Shown: in pieces, positions 10,689 through 21,819 of the stretch
Position numbering within the stretch: position 1 is the first letter of the stretch
How the letters are laid out: each line of letters opens with the position of its first letter
Assembly (NCBI GenBank): GCA_037953745.1
Contig: JBAKBP010004290.1
Coordinates: forward strand, 62,001 to 126,000
Length of the DNA stretch: 64,000 bases
From: Lithodes maja
Lineage: Eukaryota > Arthropoda > Malacostraca > Decapoda > Lithodidae
Direction: 5' to 3'
Made by a program: the position numbers and the translations under genes
Notes under the pieces: model-generated
What the model saw: only the letters and a program-made list of their open reading frames with translations
What the model was told of the DNA's origin: nothing
Databases searched by the model: none

Positions 10689-13600
10689 ATGTCGGGCCCT
10701 AGTATTGACGAGGAGCGAGAGATGCTAAGTGAGGAGGTGCCGTTAGTAACTAGTGAGGAGGATGCTAGACTTTTTGTGAGTAAGCAGTACCATGTGACGG
10801 AGGAGAGGCTGACTGGGGTGAATGTTTATGGCTTGCACCTGATAGCCAAGGTTTTGGGTCTATCCAATGTAGGAGGGATGTCCAAGGGGGAGCTGATTTC
10901 CTGGGTGTTGCGTGGGCGACATGGGGTTTCGGAGGAGAGGGCGTTTGGGGGGGTTCCTCCCCAGATCCCCTCTCACTCGACTCCCACAGTGCCGTCCACT
11001 CAGTTGCCGGAGGTTAGCACTCTCCCACAGAGGGATGAGCATTGGAAGATTGGAGTGCCCTCGGGCGGTGCGTATGGTGGTTCCCCAGTTCTTGCCCCCC
11101 CTCCTTCAGTAGTGGCAGCTCCCTCTTCCGGCCTGTCTCCTGAGATGATATTTAAACTCGAGCTTGCTAAAATGGAGAATGAGGCTAGGAAGCAGGAGAT
11201 GGAGAATGAGTCTAGGAGGCATGAGAAGGAGATTGAGGCTGAGATTAGGAGGCATGAGATTGAGGCTAGGAAGCAGGAGAATGAGACTAGGAGGCACGAG
11301 GCTGAGCTTAGGTACGACTCAGAGAAATATTGTGCTCAAATAGATTTAGATAAGACTCGTGCAGAGTCGACAGGGATTCGGATGGGCCGTGAGGGCCAAG
11401 TAAGAGAGCAGTCCTTGTCCCACTTAGTCAAATTGGTGCCGGCATTTAGTGAAACTGAAGTCACAGAATTTTTTAATCGTTTTGAGAAGAAGTGTAGGGA
11501 GCATAATTGGCCTGAAGAGAAGTGGGCAGCTCTAGTCTCCTCAAGACTTACGGGTAAGGGTCTGAAGGCTTATGATGCACTGCCTTTAGAGTCTTGCATT
11601 GACTACCCAGTATTGAAGAGAGCTGTCCTACGGGCATACGAGTTGCAACCAGAAACATATCGATTGAAGTTTCGGGGTGTTACGAAGACTAGGGAGGCGA
11701 CCTTTCTTGAACATGCCCGGGACTTAAAAGATGCACTTGCTAACTGGACACGTTCTGAGAAAGCTGAGACGGCCGAACAGTTGACTGAGCTGTTTCTGCT
11801 CGAGCAGTTTTATAAGTGTACTGGTGCAGATATGACTTTAACTATTAAAGAAAAGAACCCTAAAACTCTACAGGAGGCAGCTGAGATGGCTGACCTCCGG
11901 CTATCATTAATTCGTGGGTGCGGGTCTGCCCAGCGTAGTGAGGCAGGTAACAAGGGGCGTGACACCCCACCCCCCCGAGTTAGTGATATACATTATGCAA
12001 ACAAGTACAAGAGCTATGATACCAAGACTGACCACAAGACTAACACCGTCCCATTTAAGAAGGGGCCGGGCCCTTCCCAGTACCAAGGGAAGCCCAGAGG
12101 GGAGTTGGAGTGTTATCTTTGTCATGAAAAGGGGCACTTTGCAAGAGTCTGTCCTAGCAAACCACCTACAGCAGCTGTGTCTTTGGCCTGCAACATTGGT
12201 GTGTCTCCGAAGTCTTCTGAGTTTGCCCGGGGCAGTTCGTCAGAGGCTGAGGCACAGCCAATGCAGAAACACCTGAGAGGCTCGAACCCTGCTCAGGATG
12301 TTTTTTGCGACCATAGAGGACGGGGTTGCGTGATGTGGGCGGGGCGCAAGCATGGAGTAGAGGTCTTGCGTGATACAGGTGCTTCCCAGACTCTGATGAA
12401 CAATTTGACTGGCTACCCTATAAATGCGGCTCGGGTGGTAGTGGTGCAGGGTATTAATGCAACTCGGTCATACCCGCTGGTGCGGTTGGAGTTGGAGGTG
12501 GATGGTGTGGCACGTGAATTGGATGTTGGGATTGTGGAGAAACTGCCAGTGGAGGGCGTCGACCTTCTTCTCGGCAACGACTTTGCAATGCCCGCTTCTG
12601 AGGTTCTACCCTTAGTCGTTGCCGAGAGGACGGCCGACGTGAGTAGGGAAGAGCAAGAGTGGGTCGAGCGGTGCCAGACACAACCCCTGGCGTGTGTTGT
12701 CACCCGAGCTCGGGCAGATAAAGTGTCACAGCCTAGTCCTCCGTCTTCAGACCAGCAGAGGAACGATCAACAGGAGGAGGCTAAAGCTGGAGTTGGTTTT
12801 AAGAGTTTTGACTCGGCGGCTCTCCTGGGTGATTTAGTATTGGCACCTATGTTGGAGTCTGGAGAGGCCCCAGGACCTGTCACAGTTAGTGAGGAGGTAG
12901 GGCCGGAAGAGACTCCGGGGCAGCAACGTTGCACACGGAGAGAAAAAAGGGTTGCTCAGTTTGATATTGGGGAAGGACTTGGGTTGCTTCGGAAGCATCT
13001 AGACAGGTTGGTTCCCTCAGATATTTGTAAACTGCAGTTGGAGGATCCGGAAGTTCAGAAGTGTGGTAATGGTGCTGTCGAGATTAAACACGAGGACGGG
13101 GAAGCATGTCATGTGAACCTGTTGGAGGAGTTTGTGAGGCAACCACCTGAGCAGCCTACTGTCCCTGCGTTGGTCTGCCGCGGCCAAGGTGGAGAAGGAG
13201 AGGGGGGCAGTAGGGCACAGGTGGAGGAGAGTAGGGATTGTCATGTCTCGGCGAAGCAGTGGGCGGGGGACACGAGTCTGGTGGCTGTGGAAGCGCTAGA
13301 GCACCTGTCTGAGCAGCAGTGTGCAGCACTCCAGCACCAGCTCGGTTCATACCCCACTGGTCGTGCCGAGCCCCTGAGTCTCACAACTCGGGCGGTGCGA
13401 GATGTTCCGCAGGCAGGTCATGTGACTGTTAAAAGACCGTTAGCCTCGTTGTTTCGGTGGTTTAAGGTGGGCGACGAGGCCTTGGCATGGTTGCCAGGTC
13501 AGGGTCGACCCATGGCTGCCAAGGGTGGTGGTCAAAAGGAGGACATTGAGCAGATTGGTAGGGTCGGCTGTGGTATCGCAGTGCCCGGTCGTCACATAGC

Positions 13601-14504
13601 CTCCCAATGCTGCTCTAGTCTAATGCAACAGCCCTACCATAGACCGACTGTATCTGGCCATGTCGCTGAAAGCGGTGATGCTGCGCAGGCAGATGTCGTC
13701 ACAAGGAATGCGGGGGTGCGCATGTACGGTATCGGCGGGGAAGCCTTAGCAATAATGAACTGTGGGAGTGACTGCACGGGTGGTACTGATTGTCCCTCTC
13801 ATGACCTGGCTGTTCTAGGGACGAAGGTGGAGAAGGAGGGAGACTACAGGTTAGAAGCTGCGGTCTCGGCTGGGTTGTGGGAGGGCACAAGGCATGTTGT
13901 TCGTGGAGACAGTGCAAGGCAGTTATTTACTAGGCTATGGCAGTACTTTCGCATGTTTGTTGCTTCTCCAGGCCTGAGGTACGGGGTAGAATCCGACATG
14001 CAGGCTGGAGATAGTGCAAGGCTCAGTTTAATTCCCTGGCGTATAAATCCTGCTCGACAGCCTATGGTGCAAGCAGAGCTGGATTACGTGTGGACGAAGG
14101 ATCTGAGGGATAAGGAATGTCGTGAGTGGTCGTTGCGTGTAACTTTGTCCGAGCGCGCTAAAGAGGTATGTGGTTTTGTTGTGGACGGGAGTACCTACCA
14201 GTGCAATGTTATGCCCTACGGACTTAAGAATGCACCAGCAACGTGTCAGAGCCTGATGAATGAAAGTGAAAAGGACAATGATGCGCTGGGGCATTTCGAG
14301 ATCTATGTTCCAGCCTATGGTCCGGTCGGTGTAGTTTACCCAGATCATTACCCTCTCGAGATCTTGGACCAGTTTCACAATCGGAATATGAGGCTGACCA
14401 GGTGGTCACTAAGGTTATTGGTATATAACCTGGACATAAGCCATATTGCCGGTTGTGACAACGAGGTTGCATGTGGTCGTTCAGGGGTATATGATCCTGG
14501 GTAA
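10689..14504 (+). CDS. gag-protease polyprotein with integrase/RT/RNase H remnants
   Basis: I start at the first ATG (10689). The frame is open for ten codons upstream without an ATG. The product is 1271 aa. In order it shows a Glu/Arg-rich charged segment (about 160-230, likely coiled coil), a SCAN-like capsid region (about 300-405, around 'LQPETYRLKFR'), a CCHC knuckle (C-x2-C-x3-GH-x4-C, near 475-488) and an aspartic protease (DTGA near 562, LLLGNDFA near 625). Next come short integrase-like pieces ('CKLQLEDPEVQKC', 'CHVNLLEEF', 'GDEALAWLPGQGRPMAAK'), an RT-like piece ('VMPYGLKNAPAT' near 1175) and an RNase H-like tail ('YPDH' near 1218, where YTDH is usual). The integrase core and the RT catalytic box are absent. 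The frame stays open despite these losses. Gag would form particles and the protease would process it, but pol is dead. Confidence 0.85.
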   Translation: MSGPSIDEEREMLSEEVPLVTSEEDARLFVSKQYHVTEERLTGVNVYGLHLIAKVLGLSNVGGMSKGELISWVLRGRHGVSEERAFGGVPPQIPSHSTPTVPSTQLPEVSTLPQRDEHWKIGVPSGGAYGGSPVLAPPPSVVAAPSSGLSPEMIFKLELAKMENEARKQEMENESRRHEKEIEAEIRRHEIEARKQENETRRHEAELRYDSEKYCAQIDLDKTRAESTGIRMGREGQVREQSLSHLVKLVPAFSETEVTEFFNRFEKKCREHNWPEEKWAALVSSRLTGKGLKAYDALPLESCIDYPVLKRAVLRAYELQPETYRLKFRGVTKTREATFLEHARDLKDALANWTRSEKAETAEQLTELFLLEQFYKCTGADMTLTIKEKNPKTLQEAAEMADLRLSLIRGCGSAQRSEAGNKGRDTPPPRVSDIHYANKYKSYDTKTDHKTNTVPFKKGPGPSQYQGKPRGELECYLCHEKGHFARVCPSKPPTAAVSLACNIGVSPKSSEFARGSSSEAEAQPMQKHLRGSNPAQDVFCDHRGRGCVMWAGRKHGVEVLRDTGASQTLMNNLTGYPINAARVVVVQGINATRSYPLVRLELEVDGVARELDVGIVEKLPVEGVDLLLGNDFAMPASEVLPLVVAERTADVSREEQEWVERCQTQPLACVVTRARADKVSQPSPPSSDQQRNDQQEEAKAGVGFKSFDSAALLGDLVLAPMLESGEAPGPVTVSEEVGPEETPGQQRCTRREKRVAQFDIGEGLGLLRKHLDRLVPSDICKLQLEDPEVQKCGNGAVEIKHEDGEACHVNLLEEFVRQPPEQPTVPALVCRGQGGEGEGGSRAQVEESRDCHVSAKQWAGDTSLVAVEALEHLSEQQCAALQHQLGSYPTGRAEPLSLTTRAVRDVPQAGHVTVKRPLASLFRWFKVGDEALAWLPGQGRPMAAKGGGQKEDIEQIGRVGCGIAVPGRHIASQCCSSLMQQPYHRPTVSGHVAESGDAAQADVVTRNAGVRMYGIGGEALAIMNCGSDCTGGTDCPSHDLAVLGTKVEKEGDYRLEAAVSAGLWEGTRHVVRGDSARQLFTRLWQYFRMFVASPGLRYGVESDMQAGDSARLSLIPWRINPARQPMVQAELDYVWTKDLRDKECREWSLRVTLSERAKEVCGFVVDGSTYQCNVMPYGLKNAPATCQSLMNESEKDNDALGHFEIYVPAYGPVGVVYPDHYPLEILDQFHNRNMRLTRWSLRLLVYNLDISHIAGCDNEVACGRSGVYDPG

Positions 14505-14986
14505 ATTGACACACGGGTAGCCTCCTGCTTTGGTTTGAGTAGTATTTTGCGCTTGGTGCTTGTTGGCTCGCGGTTGTAGCCCAAGCGTATTGGGTCGTAA
14601 AGCAGGAGTTGAGCGTTTGGTATAGAAGAAAATAGGCTGCCCTTATAGTGCAGCCGGAAAAAAACATATTAAAATATAAAAAAAATCATATAAAAAACTC
14701 TTTCTTTTTGATGAAGATAATTGTATAAGTTTGTCATAGCCTATAAGGTTTGAGTAGTCCACGAACTATCAAACGGCTGAGCTGCTGTAAGCTCGCTCTG
14801 GGAGCATGATATTATGTCTTTTACTATTGTTGGGAGGAGTTATGAAATGTGAATTTTTTTTTTATATAAGATGTGTTTTAGTGATAAACTCAGCGTTGTT
14901 TTAGTGCCATGTGGTCGCTGGGTGTGAGGGGTTTGATGGGGTTCTGTATATCAGATTTTAGCTCAGGGTTGAGCAAGTAAAATCTT
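14505..14986 (+). other. LTR-1 3' untranslated internal region
   Basis: About 480 bp lie between the polyprotein stop and the polypurine tract. It is T-rich and holds no supported ORF on the plus strand. The minus-strand frames here are shadows. Confidence 0.6.
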
Positions 14987-14994
14987 GGGGGAGG
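14987..14994 (+). other. LTR-1 polypurine tract
   Basis: GGGGGAGG abuts the 3' LTR start TGTGAC. It is the expected plus-strand primer site. LTR-2 has an equivalent AGGGGGGAGG. Confidence 0.85.
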
Positions 14995-16826
14995 TGTGAC
15001 GCATGTCGAGTATGAGCATGCTGTACAGAACGCCCAGTCAGGCCCCACCCTCGCTAGGATCGTCAGGGCAGGAACTTTGGCTGTAGTCTGTGTAGAGTTT
15101 CCTAACTCAGTTTATGTGAACCGTTGTACTATAAGTATTATCATTATGTATTTTGTTTTCTTCTAAGTCAACGAGTTCTATTTTATATCATTAGATATAA
15201 GTATTGTGTGTGGGACTTGTATGTAATGATGAGAGGAGAGAGATATTATGTAACGGAGGACAGTGTGCGCGCCACGAGGTGTGTAGGCCTCACTCCCTCC
15301 TCCCTCCTTCCCCCCTCCCTCCCCCCTCATCAAGAGCGTGGGAATCCTTTGTCGATCCCAGATTGAGAGAGAGAATGTGACGTCATGATTGCCGTTATGC
15401 TCGCTACGGGGCCGAGTATAAAAAGGGAGGTCTCGCCATTTTTAGATCAGAACTCATCAGGCAAAGCGACCTCTCATATCCCTTGCAACTATCGATATTC
15501 TTCCGACTGATGTGAACTTTCTCTACTCTCTGAACAGCCTATTTTCTTCTCTTCTCGTCCCTTTTTAACCAATGACCCCTTTGGTGCAGATTTAGTCAGC
15601 CAAAGTATTATCGCTTGAGTTCTCACGAGATAAGTGCCTGTTAGATAGCCTATTTTTGGAAGGGTTAACTAGAATAGGATTGATTGATGTTTGTTGCACT
15701 CGTATATGCATTTCCCTGTGTACTATTATTCATGTTCCTGTTTTCTGCTGGTTTAGGTAATGCTAGACTGGGATAGGGTTCCTCGAGTTGTGATTTCCTA
15801 TGAGTGCTAGGTTGGTTGAACCAGCACAATTGCAACGAAGACGTGGGAAGCCTAGGGGGTCTTTTTGACTGTGTACCGTGGGAGTTTAGCACTGTGTTGC
15901 GAGTGAGGGCTTTTGCCTCGGCCACCCAACACTGTGCTATCTCATTTGCTTGACTTTGAGAGGATCGCCAGGAGAGAACCAGATACTAGTGATCTGGATC
16001 TCTCAAGAGAGCATCCCGTCAATTAACGTAATTTGGCCGCACAGTCTTAAGGACCTCGCTAGGCTACGAGCCGCTTGCTCAGCCATTGTCTCTTAACCTT
16101 ATGTATCCCAGCTAGACTTTGCTCGACCAGCAGATACAGCATAGTATTGAAGCTTCTCCTTATGTATGTTATTGTTTATGCACTATTGATTTCATGTGTG
16201 GCACGCTTAGCTACTTCAGAGATTAGTGGCCCACGAGCACAATCTTAGTAGGCTATTGCCAGTGCATTGTCGGAGTACTTCTTCTTAATGTTTGCCATAT
16301 CCTATTGCTTATTCTTATAATTCTTCTTATGTCAATTTAAAGCCTTTAATTACCAGTGAGTTATTCATTAAATTGCTGTTCAAAATCCGATACTTACTTC
16401 TTATGAGTATTCGAGAAGCATCTAACTTATCAGAAGATTCCTTGCTTGATGCTCGAGGACTATTGTTTAACGTAACGTAATAGTGCCGATCCGAAGTAGA
16501 GGGTGGAGGACTTCTTAAGTTCTTAGTTCAAGGGTGGATTACTTCGGCTTCGGCCAACACTATTCTTTAGTGTTGTAGTACTTTCTTCTTTGTTTGATTG
16601 TTGACCAGACTAGATAACTCCCGTCTTGTTATTAGTCTGTTGTGTGAAACGCTAGTACCAAGTTCTTGTATACCCCGTTATAGCAGATAGAACTCTGGAG
16701 GGTAGTGGCGTTTTTTGTTCGGCTGGCAGTACTCTGGGGTTGGGATCGTGTGTTTCCGTTGTGGCAGCGAGCCATACTCGAGTCCTGTGTAAGAGCCCTA
16801 GTGTACCCGAGTGCCCGGTCGTAACA
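14995..16826 (+). repeat. LTR-1 3' LTR (1832 bp)
   Basis: Matches the 5' LTR along its whole length with only small indels visible by eye (2 bp near 16209; the A/T run and 'tagtgcc' near 16467-16485). It is followed by ATAT, the target-site copy. Confidence 0.95.
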
Positions 16827-16830
16827 ATAT

Positions 16831-17174
16831 GATTTTGATTATAATTCTCCTATTTTGTTATAAACAAAATTAATTAAGCGTACCGGTATGTTTTCTATAT
16901 ATGCAATGTAACTAATATAACTATTACAATTATAAATAAATACAAACATATGAAAATATACAAATATAGTCTAAAATATATCAAAATGTGTGTGTGTGTG
17001 TGTGTGTGTGTGTTTTAGGTAAGTTGTAATATACTGTAATATTATATTGGTGAATGTGAGGGGTTGGGTCAGGGAAGTGACCTAGTTCATCTTTATAGTA
17101 TATTGTTGGTCACAGGTCACTCACACCATGGCCCACAGTACTAACTCTAACTGTAAACTAACTAACTCTCACTC

Positions 17175-17237
<63 letters not shown>

Positions 17238-17443
17238 CGACATTTTGCCCGAGTTAAAGACAGAACAGAAATATGATAAGGTTGAAATAAGTTGGCTTTG
17301 AATACTACATACTAAATCGTTTATGCGAGTCAATTATTCGAGCTGACATTTGTGAGTGGTTATTCCAATTTTGCATGTTCTAGGTTGTTGAAAGTTTGTA
17401 TAAGCTAAAGGTCCATTTGATTACCGGTCAGTTTAGTTACACA

Positions 17444-17497
<54 letters not shown>

Positions 17498-17499
17498 TT
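16831..17499. repeat. Microsatellite-rich stretch (TG, CT, TA runs)
   Basis: It contains (TG)n at about 16987-17012, (CT)n at about 17169-17234 and (TA)n at about 17445-17493, separated by AT-rich unique-looking DNA. No gene is seen. Confidence 0.85.
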
Positions 17500-17795
17500 T
17501 TCTATAATCCAACTACTCCCTCTCGGGCATAGGCTGAGAGCCTGCACACTCTACCGCTGAATGCGGTGAGGCCCGTGAGGTCTTGTTCCAGTCTAGGGAG
17601 TGAGACATGCAAAGCACCCATTCACGGCTCAAAGCAACTCCATCTCTGAAGCTGCTTTGCCTCTGTGCTTCACAGTCTCATCTCCCAGACTCGGACCCTC
17701 ACTCTCAGAACGCCACCTATTGAGCAGTTAACTCACTAGGCATTGCCCCCCTGTAGCATATTTTGAATATGGGAATATGCATAGAGTGATATATA
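17500..17795 (-). repeat. Dispersed SINE-like repeat, copy 1
   Basis: This segment is shared with 44640-44990: 'ccctctcgggcataggctga', 'cccgtgaggtcttgttccag', 'gtctagggagtgagacatg', 'aacgccacct' plus 'ttgagcag', and 'tagcatattttgaatatggg'. Both copies have a T-run and a TA microsatellite at the left, so on the minus strand they end in an A-rich tail. No clear tRNA-type B box is seen, so the family is unassigned. The second copy carries an extra block of about 50 bp. Confidence 0.75.
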
Positions 17796-17850
<55 letters not shown>

Positions 17851-18264
17851 TGGCTTCTATGCAGAATGTGAGTTGTATTATTCAAATAGTGTATGTGTGT
17901 ACTATTAAGCTTCTTCATTTGAGTAATTATACCACCGACATAGTGTGTGTGTGTGTGTGTTACTCAGTTACTTGTTCGTCAAGGGGAATCCACGCAATGC
18001 GAGCTAAGCTCATTATTATCGCGCCTCCTTAACTGGGAATGTATTGCGTGAAATGCATGTTAAGTGTTTTATGTACTGTTGGAATGGCTGTGGATGTGTG
18101 TGTAGTCTGTATTTTAGCCAATTGGCGACATCGGAAACGAAGGCTTAGGGTGGATCTGTATGGTACCATTCTCACTATAGACGGTACCGTCTCGACCGAA
18201 GGCTTAGGTAGCCATCAGCTTAGGTGAACCATATGATACCCATCTCGCCTTGTACCATTTTTGC
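17796..18264. other. TA/TG microsatellites, no gene
   Basis: (TA)n near 17796-17832 is followed by (TG)n near 17833-17851 and another TG run near 17945-17961. The rest has short plus-strand frames with no recognised motif. Confidence 0.5.
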
Positions 18265-18441
18265 CAACCCCAGATGGGACGTCACAATGTCGTCCACTTA
18301 TTACAGGTACCTATTTACAGCTAGGTGAACTGAGGCTAACACATGAAAGGAGACAAGCCCAATTTGTCTCCGCCCAGCCGGGGATTGAACCCCCGACCCC
18401 TCGTGTGTGAGACGAGAGCTCTACCTACTAGGCTACGGGCT
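18265..18441 (-). repeat. tRNA-derived SINE (Val-like head)
   Basis: On the minus strand 18441-18373 folds like a tRNA: an A-box region around 'TAGCCTAGTAGG', an anticodon arm with CTCGT/ACGAG around loop CTCACAC (anticodon CAC, valine-like), and the B-box 'GGGTTCAATCC'. It is followed by a non-tRNA body (18372-18265) containing the reverse complement of 'acaggtacctatttacagct'. The body and mismatches in the acceptor stem argue for a SINE rather than a functional tRNA gene. Confidence 0.75.
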
Positions 18442-18582
18442 GTGTGTGTGTGTGTGTGTGTGTTCCTTAGCTTGTGTAAATGAGAAGTAAAACCTAAGTA
18501 TTTTATGTATGACACATTATTAGTAATACCTAAATACTGCGTCTTTTAACAGCGTGCACTTGTATCAACGAGGACCTACGTT
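18440..18582. other. TG run and AT-rich spacer
   Basis: A short (TG)n run at 18440-18462 is followed by unassigned AT-rich DNA leading into the 30-bp array. Confidence 0.5.
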
Positions 18583-18589
18583 TTGCATA

Positions 18590-19112
18590 ATTATGAATAT
18601 TTATATATACATGTGCATAACTATAAGTATGTATGTATAAATATGTATGATTATGAGTATGTATGTATAAATATGTATGATTATGAGTATGTATGTATAA
18701 ATATGTATGATTATGAGTATGTATGTATAAATATGTATGATTATGAGTATGTATGTATAAATATGTATGATTATGAGTATGTATGGATATATATGTATGA
18801 TTATGAGTATGTATGTATAAATATGTATGGTTATGAGTATGTATGTATAAATATGTATGATTATGAGTATGTATGGATATATATGTATGATTATGAGTAT
18901 GTATGTATAAATATGTATGGTTATGAGTATGTATGTATAAATATGTATGATTATGAGTATGTATGGATATACTGTATATGTATGATTATGAATATTTCTG
19001 GATAAATATGTATGATTATGAGCATGTGTGGGTAAATATGTATGATTATGAGTATGTACGGATAAATATGTATGATTATGAGTATGTATGGATATATAAT
19101 ATGTATGATTAT
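18590..19112. repeat. 30-bp tandem repeat, about 17 copies
   Basis: The units are of the type 'gattatgagtatgtatgtat' plus 'aaatatgtat'. A variant with 'ggatatatat' recurs about every 90-120 bp, giving a weak higher-order pattern. Because 30 is a multiple of three, both strands carry long frames (plus repeats of MYDYEYVCIN). These are by-products. Confidence 0.93.
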
Positions 19113-19338
19113 GAATATTTGTTAAAACATGTATTATTCCCTGTGTTTTCTTGTTATATAATTGAGATTCTTGCGTGTTAGTCAAAGCTTTACATGTAAC
19201 TACTTAATTGTAATAATTGCATACCTCACATTTGTTTACACAATATTCACGTTTTCGAGGTACGTTCACGATTATTTTGTTGTTTAATTTAATTGTAATA
19301 ATATTCACTCTTCGAGAAGGTACCTTAATTTAATACTG

Positions 19339-19388
<50 letters not shown>

Positions 19389-19444
19389 ATTTATCTATCT
19401 ATCTATCGATCTAAGTTCTATTTTAAGATAAATAATAATCGCAA

Positions 19445-19446
<2 letters not shown>
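19113..19446. other. AT-rich DNA with CT microsatellite, no gene
   Basis: A (CT)n run lies at about 19342-19386, followed by short TCTA repeats. No coding feature is supported. Confidence 0.6.
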
Positions 19447-19490
<44 letters not shown>

Positions 19491-20436
19491 CTTTAATACA
19501 TACGAGGTTGAAAGAAATGGCAATTTCTGCGTTGGAAATTTTATTATTCAAAGTTTCCAGGTCTCTGATGAGTTTTCGCTGGGTGGCAGGAAGTAGATGA
19601 AGGAGATGAGCAAAATTCATGGTGGTACAGGGTTACATTAAAGTACATGAAGATACAGGATATACGACGCGTTTCACTGGACAACCAGCATTATCAAGTA
19701 AGGAAGGAATAATATAAAAGGTAAACAGGAAGGGTATATATAGAGGGTGGAGGATCAGAGGAGGCGGAAAACAGGGGGCAAAAGTCTGCTATTGGTGGAA
19801 GGGTAAACTAGGAGAGAGAAAGGGGGTAACCGCTTCACGCATGCGCACTGGATGCGGGATGGTGGTCGGTAGGTGGGGTCGAAGCTGATTGGCTGCGTGT
19901 CGAGGGGCGTGGCCTAAGTTGTGTGGCGCCTGCAGAAGACGAAGCTGAAGGAGGTAGCGCGGGGGGCTGCGTCAAGGGCACCGGGGGGCGAGGAGGGGTG
20001 TTAGGTCCTGTAGGGTAGTGCCTTTTGGCAGAAGGAAGGATCTGAAGGTCCAGAGTTTGGTTGTTGATGTTGGGATGTAAGGCTTGGATATATAAAGCTT
20101 CGAGTATAGGTAATCTCCTTGGGTCACTTTCTTTATCGAGTATGGTGGTGTGTTTCTCTAACTCGTTGCATGTGAGGTGAGGGTGGTTAGGGGTGAGATA
20201 GTGGTCTTCGATGGCTCCAGCCTGAAGGTGAAGAGTTAACCGACGTGAAAGACGAGTCTGCGTCATACCAATATAGGAATGAGGTCCACAGTCCTCATAA
20301 TTACAGGTATGTTGGTAAATGACGTGATCGTCGGTCATCGGGCTCTTTATCTTGGTGGAGGCTGGTTTGTTGCGGAGAACGAGGTTGGAGGTCTTGGGGG
20401 ATTTGTAATAAATTATTAATTTGATTTTGTTTTCCC
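19447..20436 (-). mobile_element. Penelope-like element copy 1 (minus), 5'-truncated
   Basis: The minus-strand frame at 19835-20515 carries the GIY-YIG endonuclease of a Penelope-like element: 'DHVIYQHTC', 'YIGMTQTRLSRRLTLHLQ', then 'SDPRRLPILEALYIQ'. Element sequence begins at about 20436, so the RT is absent. The first 27 codons of the frame come from the neighbouring inverted copy. Downstream lie a Pro-rich tail, a hammerhead-like motif (19661-19698) and the segment reading MNFAHLLHLLPATQ (19620 leftwards). It ends in a TA microsatellite at 19447-19488. It is nearly a mirror image of 20830-21822. Confidence 0.88.
19661..19698 (-). ncRNA. Hammerhead-like motif of Penelope-like copy 1
   Basis: The minus strand reads TTGATAATG, then stem CTGG-TTGT-CCAG, then TGAAACGCGTCG. 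The layout (CUGANGA-like box, stem-loop, GAAA) resembles the hammerhead motifs described in Penelope-like elements, but the first box deviates from consensus at two places. The call is by layout, and activity is doubtful. Confidence 0.4.
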
Positions 20437-20702
20437 CTTCCTCGACATCCTCGTAGCTCTGAACGACCATGGGTTCAAAACCACCGTCTACATTAAACCA
20501 ACTAACACAGGACAATGCCTCAACGGCGATAGTGAATGCCCCCGCCGTTATCTTCTATCCTCCATCTCCGCCTATGTTAGGAGAGCCCTCACGCACTGCT
20601 CTACCTGGGCCGACACCCACCAGGAACTAGAAAGACTATCCCAAGTTTTAGTAAATAACGGATACTCCAACTCCGACATCTCCAGCACCATCAACCACCA
20701 TC

Positions 20703-21453
20703 TTGAAAAATGGTACACCCAAAGCCCTCCCAACATTGACCCCCCCCAATGAAATTAAGATCTTCTACCGCAATTACATGTCCTCTGAACACAAAAATGA
20801 CGAGGCCGTCTTAAAAGAAATAATCTCCAAGCATGTTCACCCAACCAACCCGGAAAACAAAATCAAATTAATAATTTATTACAAATCCCCCAAGACCTCC
20901 ATCCTCGTTCTCCGCAACAAACCAGCCTCCACCAAGATAAAGAGCCCGATGACCGACGATCACGTCATTTACCAACATACCTGTAATTATGAGGACTGTG
21001 GACCTCATTCCTATATTGGTATGACGCAGACTCGTCTTTCACGTTGGTTAACTCTTCACCTTCAGGCTGGAGCCATCAAAGACCACTATCTCACCCCTAA
21101 CCACCCTCACCTCACACGCAACGAGTTAGAGAAACACACCACCATACTCGATAAAGAAAGTGACCCAAGGAGATTACCTATACTCGAAGCTTTATATATC
21201 CAAGCCTTACATCCCAACATCAACAACCAAACTCTGGACCTTCAGATCCTTCCTTCTGCCAAAAGGCACTACCCTACAGGACCTAACACCCCTCCTCGCC
21301 CCCCCGGTGCCCTTGACGCAGCCCCCCGCGCTACCTCCTTCAGCTTCGTCTTCTGCAGGCGCCATACAACTTAGGCCACGCCCCTCGACACGCAGCCAAT
21401 CAGCTTCGACCCCACCTACCGACCACCATCCCGCATCCAGTGCGCATGCGTGA
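20703..21453 (+). pseudogene. GIY-YIG endonuclease of Penelope-like copy 2
   Basis: In Penelope-like elements this C-terminal domain nicks target DNA beside the RT. Visible are the GIY-type strand 'HVIYQHTC', the YIG block 'SYIGMTQTRLS' and the downstream 'HLQAGAIKDH' and 'ILEALYIQALHP'. The main frame (20703-21374) is thrown out by a C-run near 21300. The expected Pro-rich C-terminus continues in another frame to 21453. Upstream of 20746 the RT thumb lies in a different frame. It is not functional as it stands. Confidence 0.8.
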
Positions 21454-21589
21454 AGCGGTTACCCCCTTTCTCTCTCCTAGTTTACCCTTCCACCAATAGC
21501 AGACTTTTGCCCCCTGTTTTCCGCCTCCTCTGATCCTCCACCCTCTATATATACCCTTCCTGTTTACCTTTTATATCATTCCTTCCTTA

Positions 21590-21625
21590 CTTGATAATGC
21601 TGGTTGTCCAGTGAAACGCGTCGTA
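21590..21625 (+). ncRNA. Hammerhead-like motif of Penelope-like copy 2
   Basis: Plus-strand equivalent of the motif in copy 1: TTGATAATG, CTGG stem, TTGT loop, CCAG, TGAAACGCGTCG. It lies between the endonuclease frame and the MNFAHLLH segment, the same relative place as in the copies at 19661 and 44402. Confidence 0.4.
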
Positions 21626-21819
21626 TATCCTGTATCTTCATGTACTTTAATGTAACCCTGTACCACCATGAATTTTGCTCATCTCCTTCATCTACTTCCT
21701 GCCACCCAGCAAAAACTCATCAGAGACCTGGAAACTTTGAATAATAAAATTTCCAACGCAGAAATTGCCATTTCTTTCAACCTCGTATGTATTAAAGAAA
21801 ATTTATTACCTGGCTTTAC

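Larger units (their letters stand above)
8638..16826 (+). mobile_element. LTR-1: Ty3/gypsy element, Gmr1-like, non-autonomous
   Basis: An 8.2-kb element has two nearly identical LTRs (8638-10470 and 14995-16826) that begin TGTGACGC and end GTAACA, and is flanked by ATAT on both sides (8634-8637 and 16827-16830). A primer-binding site follows the 5' LTR and a polypurine tract precedes the 3' LTR. Only a few indels separate the LTRs, for example 'gcgctac' versus 'gctac' near 9850/16209, so the insertion is young. One long frame keeps gag and protease but only remnants of integrase, RT and RNase H. It cannot move without enzymes supplied by a related element. Confidence 0.95.

Noticed and set aside
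15124..15366. 80-aa protein encoded twice (also 8767-9009)
   Set aside because: Both lie at the same place in the two LTRs. Duplication is due to the LTR pair and there is no known motif.
18373..18441. Functional tRNA-Val gene
   Set aside because: A non-tRNA body follows and the acceptor stem is poor, so it is better explained as a tRNA-derived SINE.
18583..19185. Tyr-rich or Ile/His-rich proteins on both strands
   Set aside because: By-product of a 30-bp AT-rich tandem repeat.
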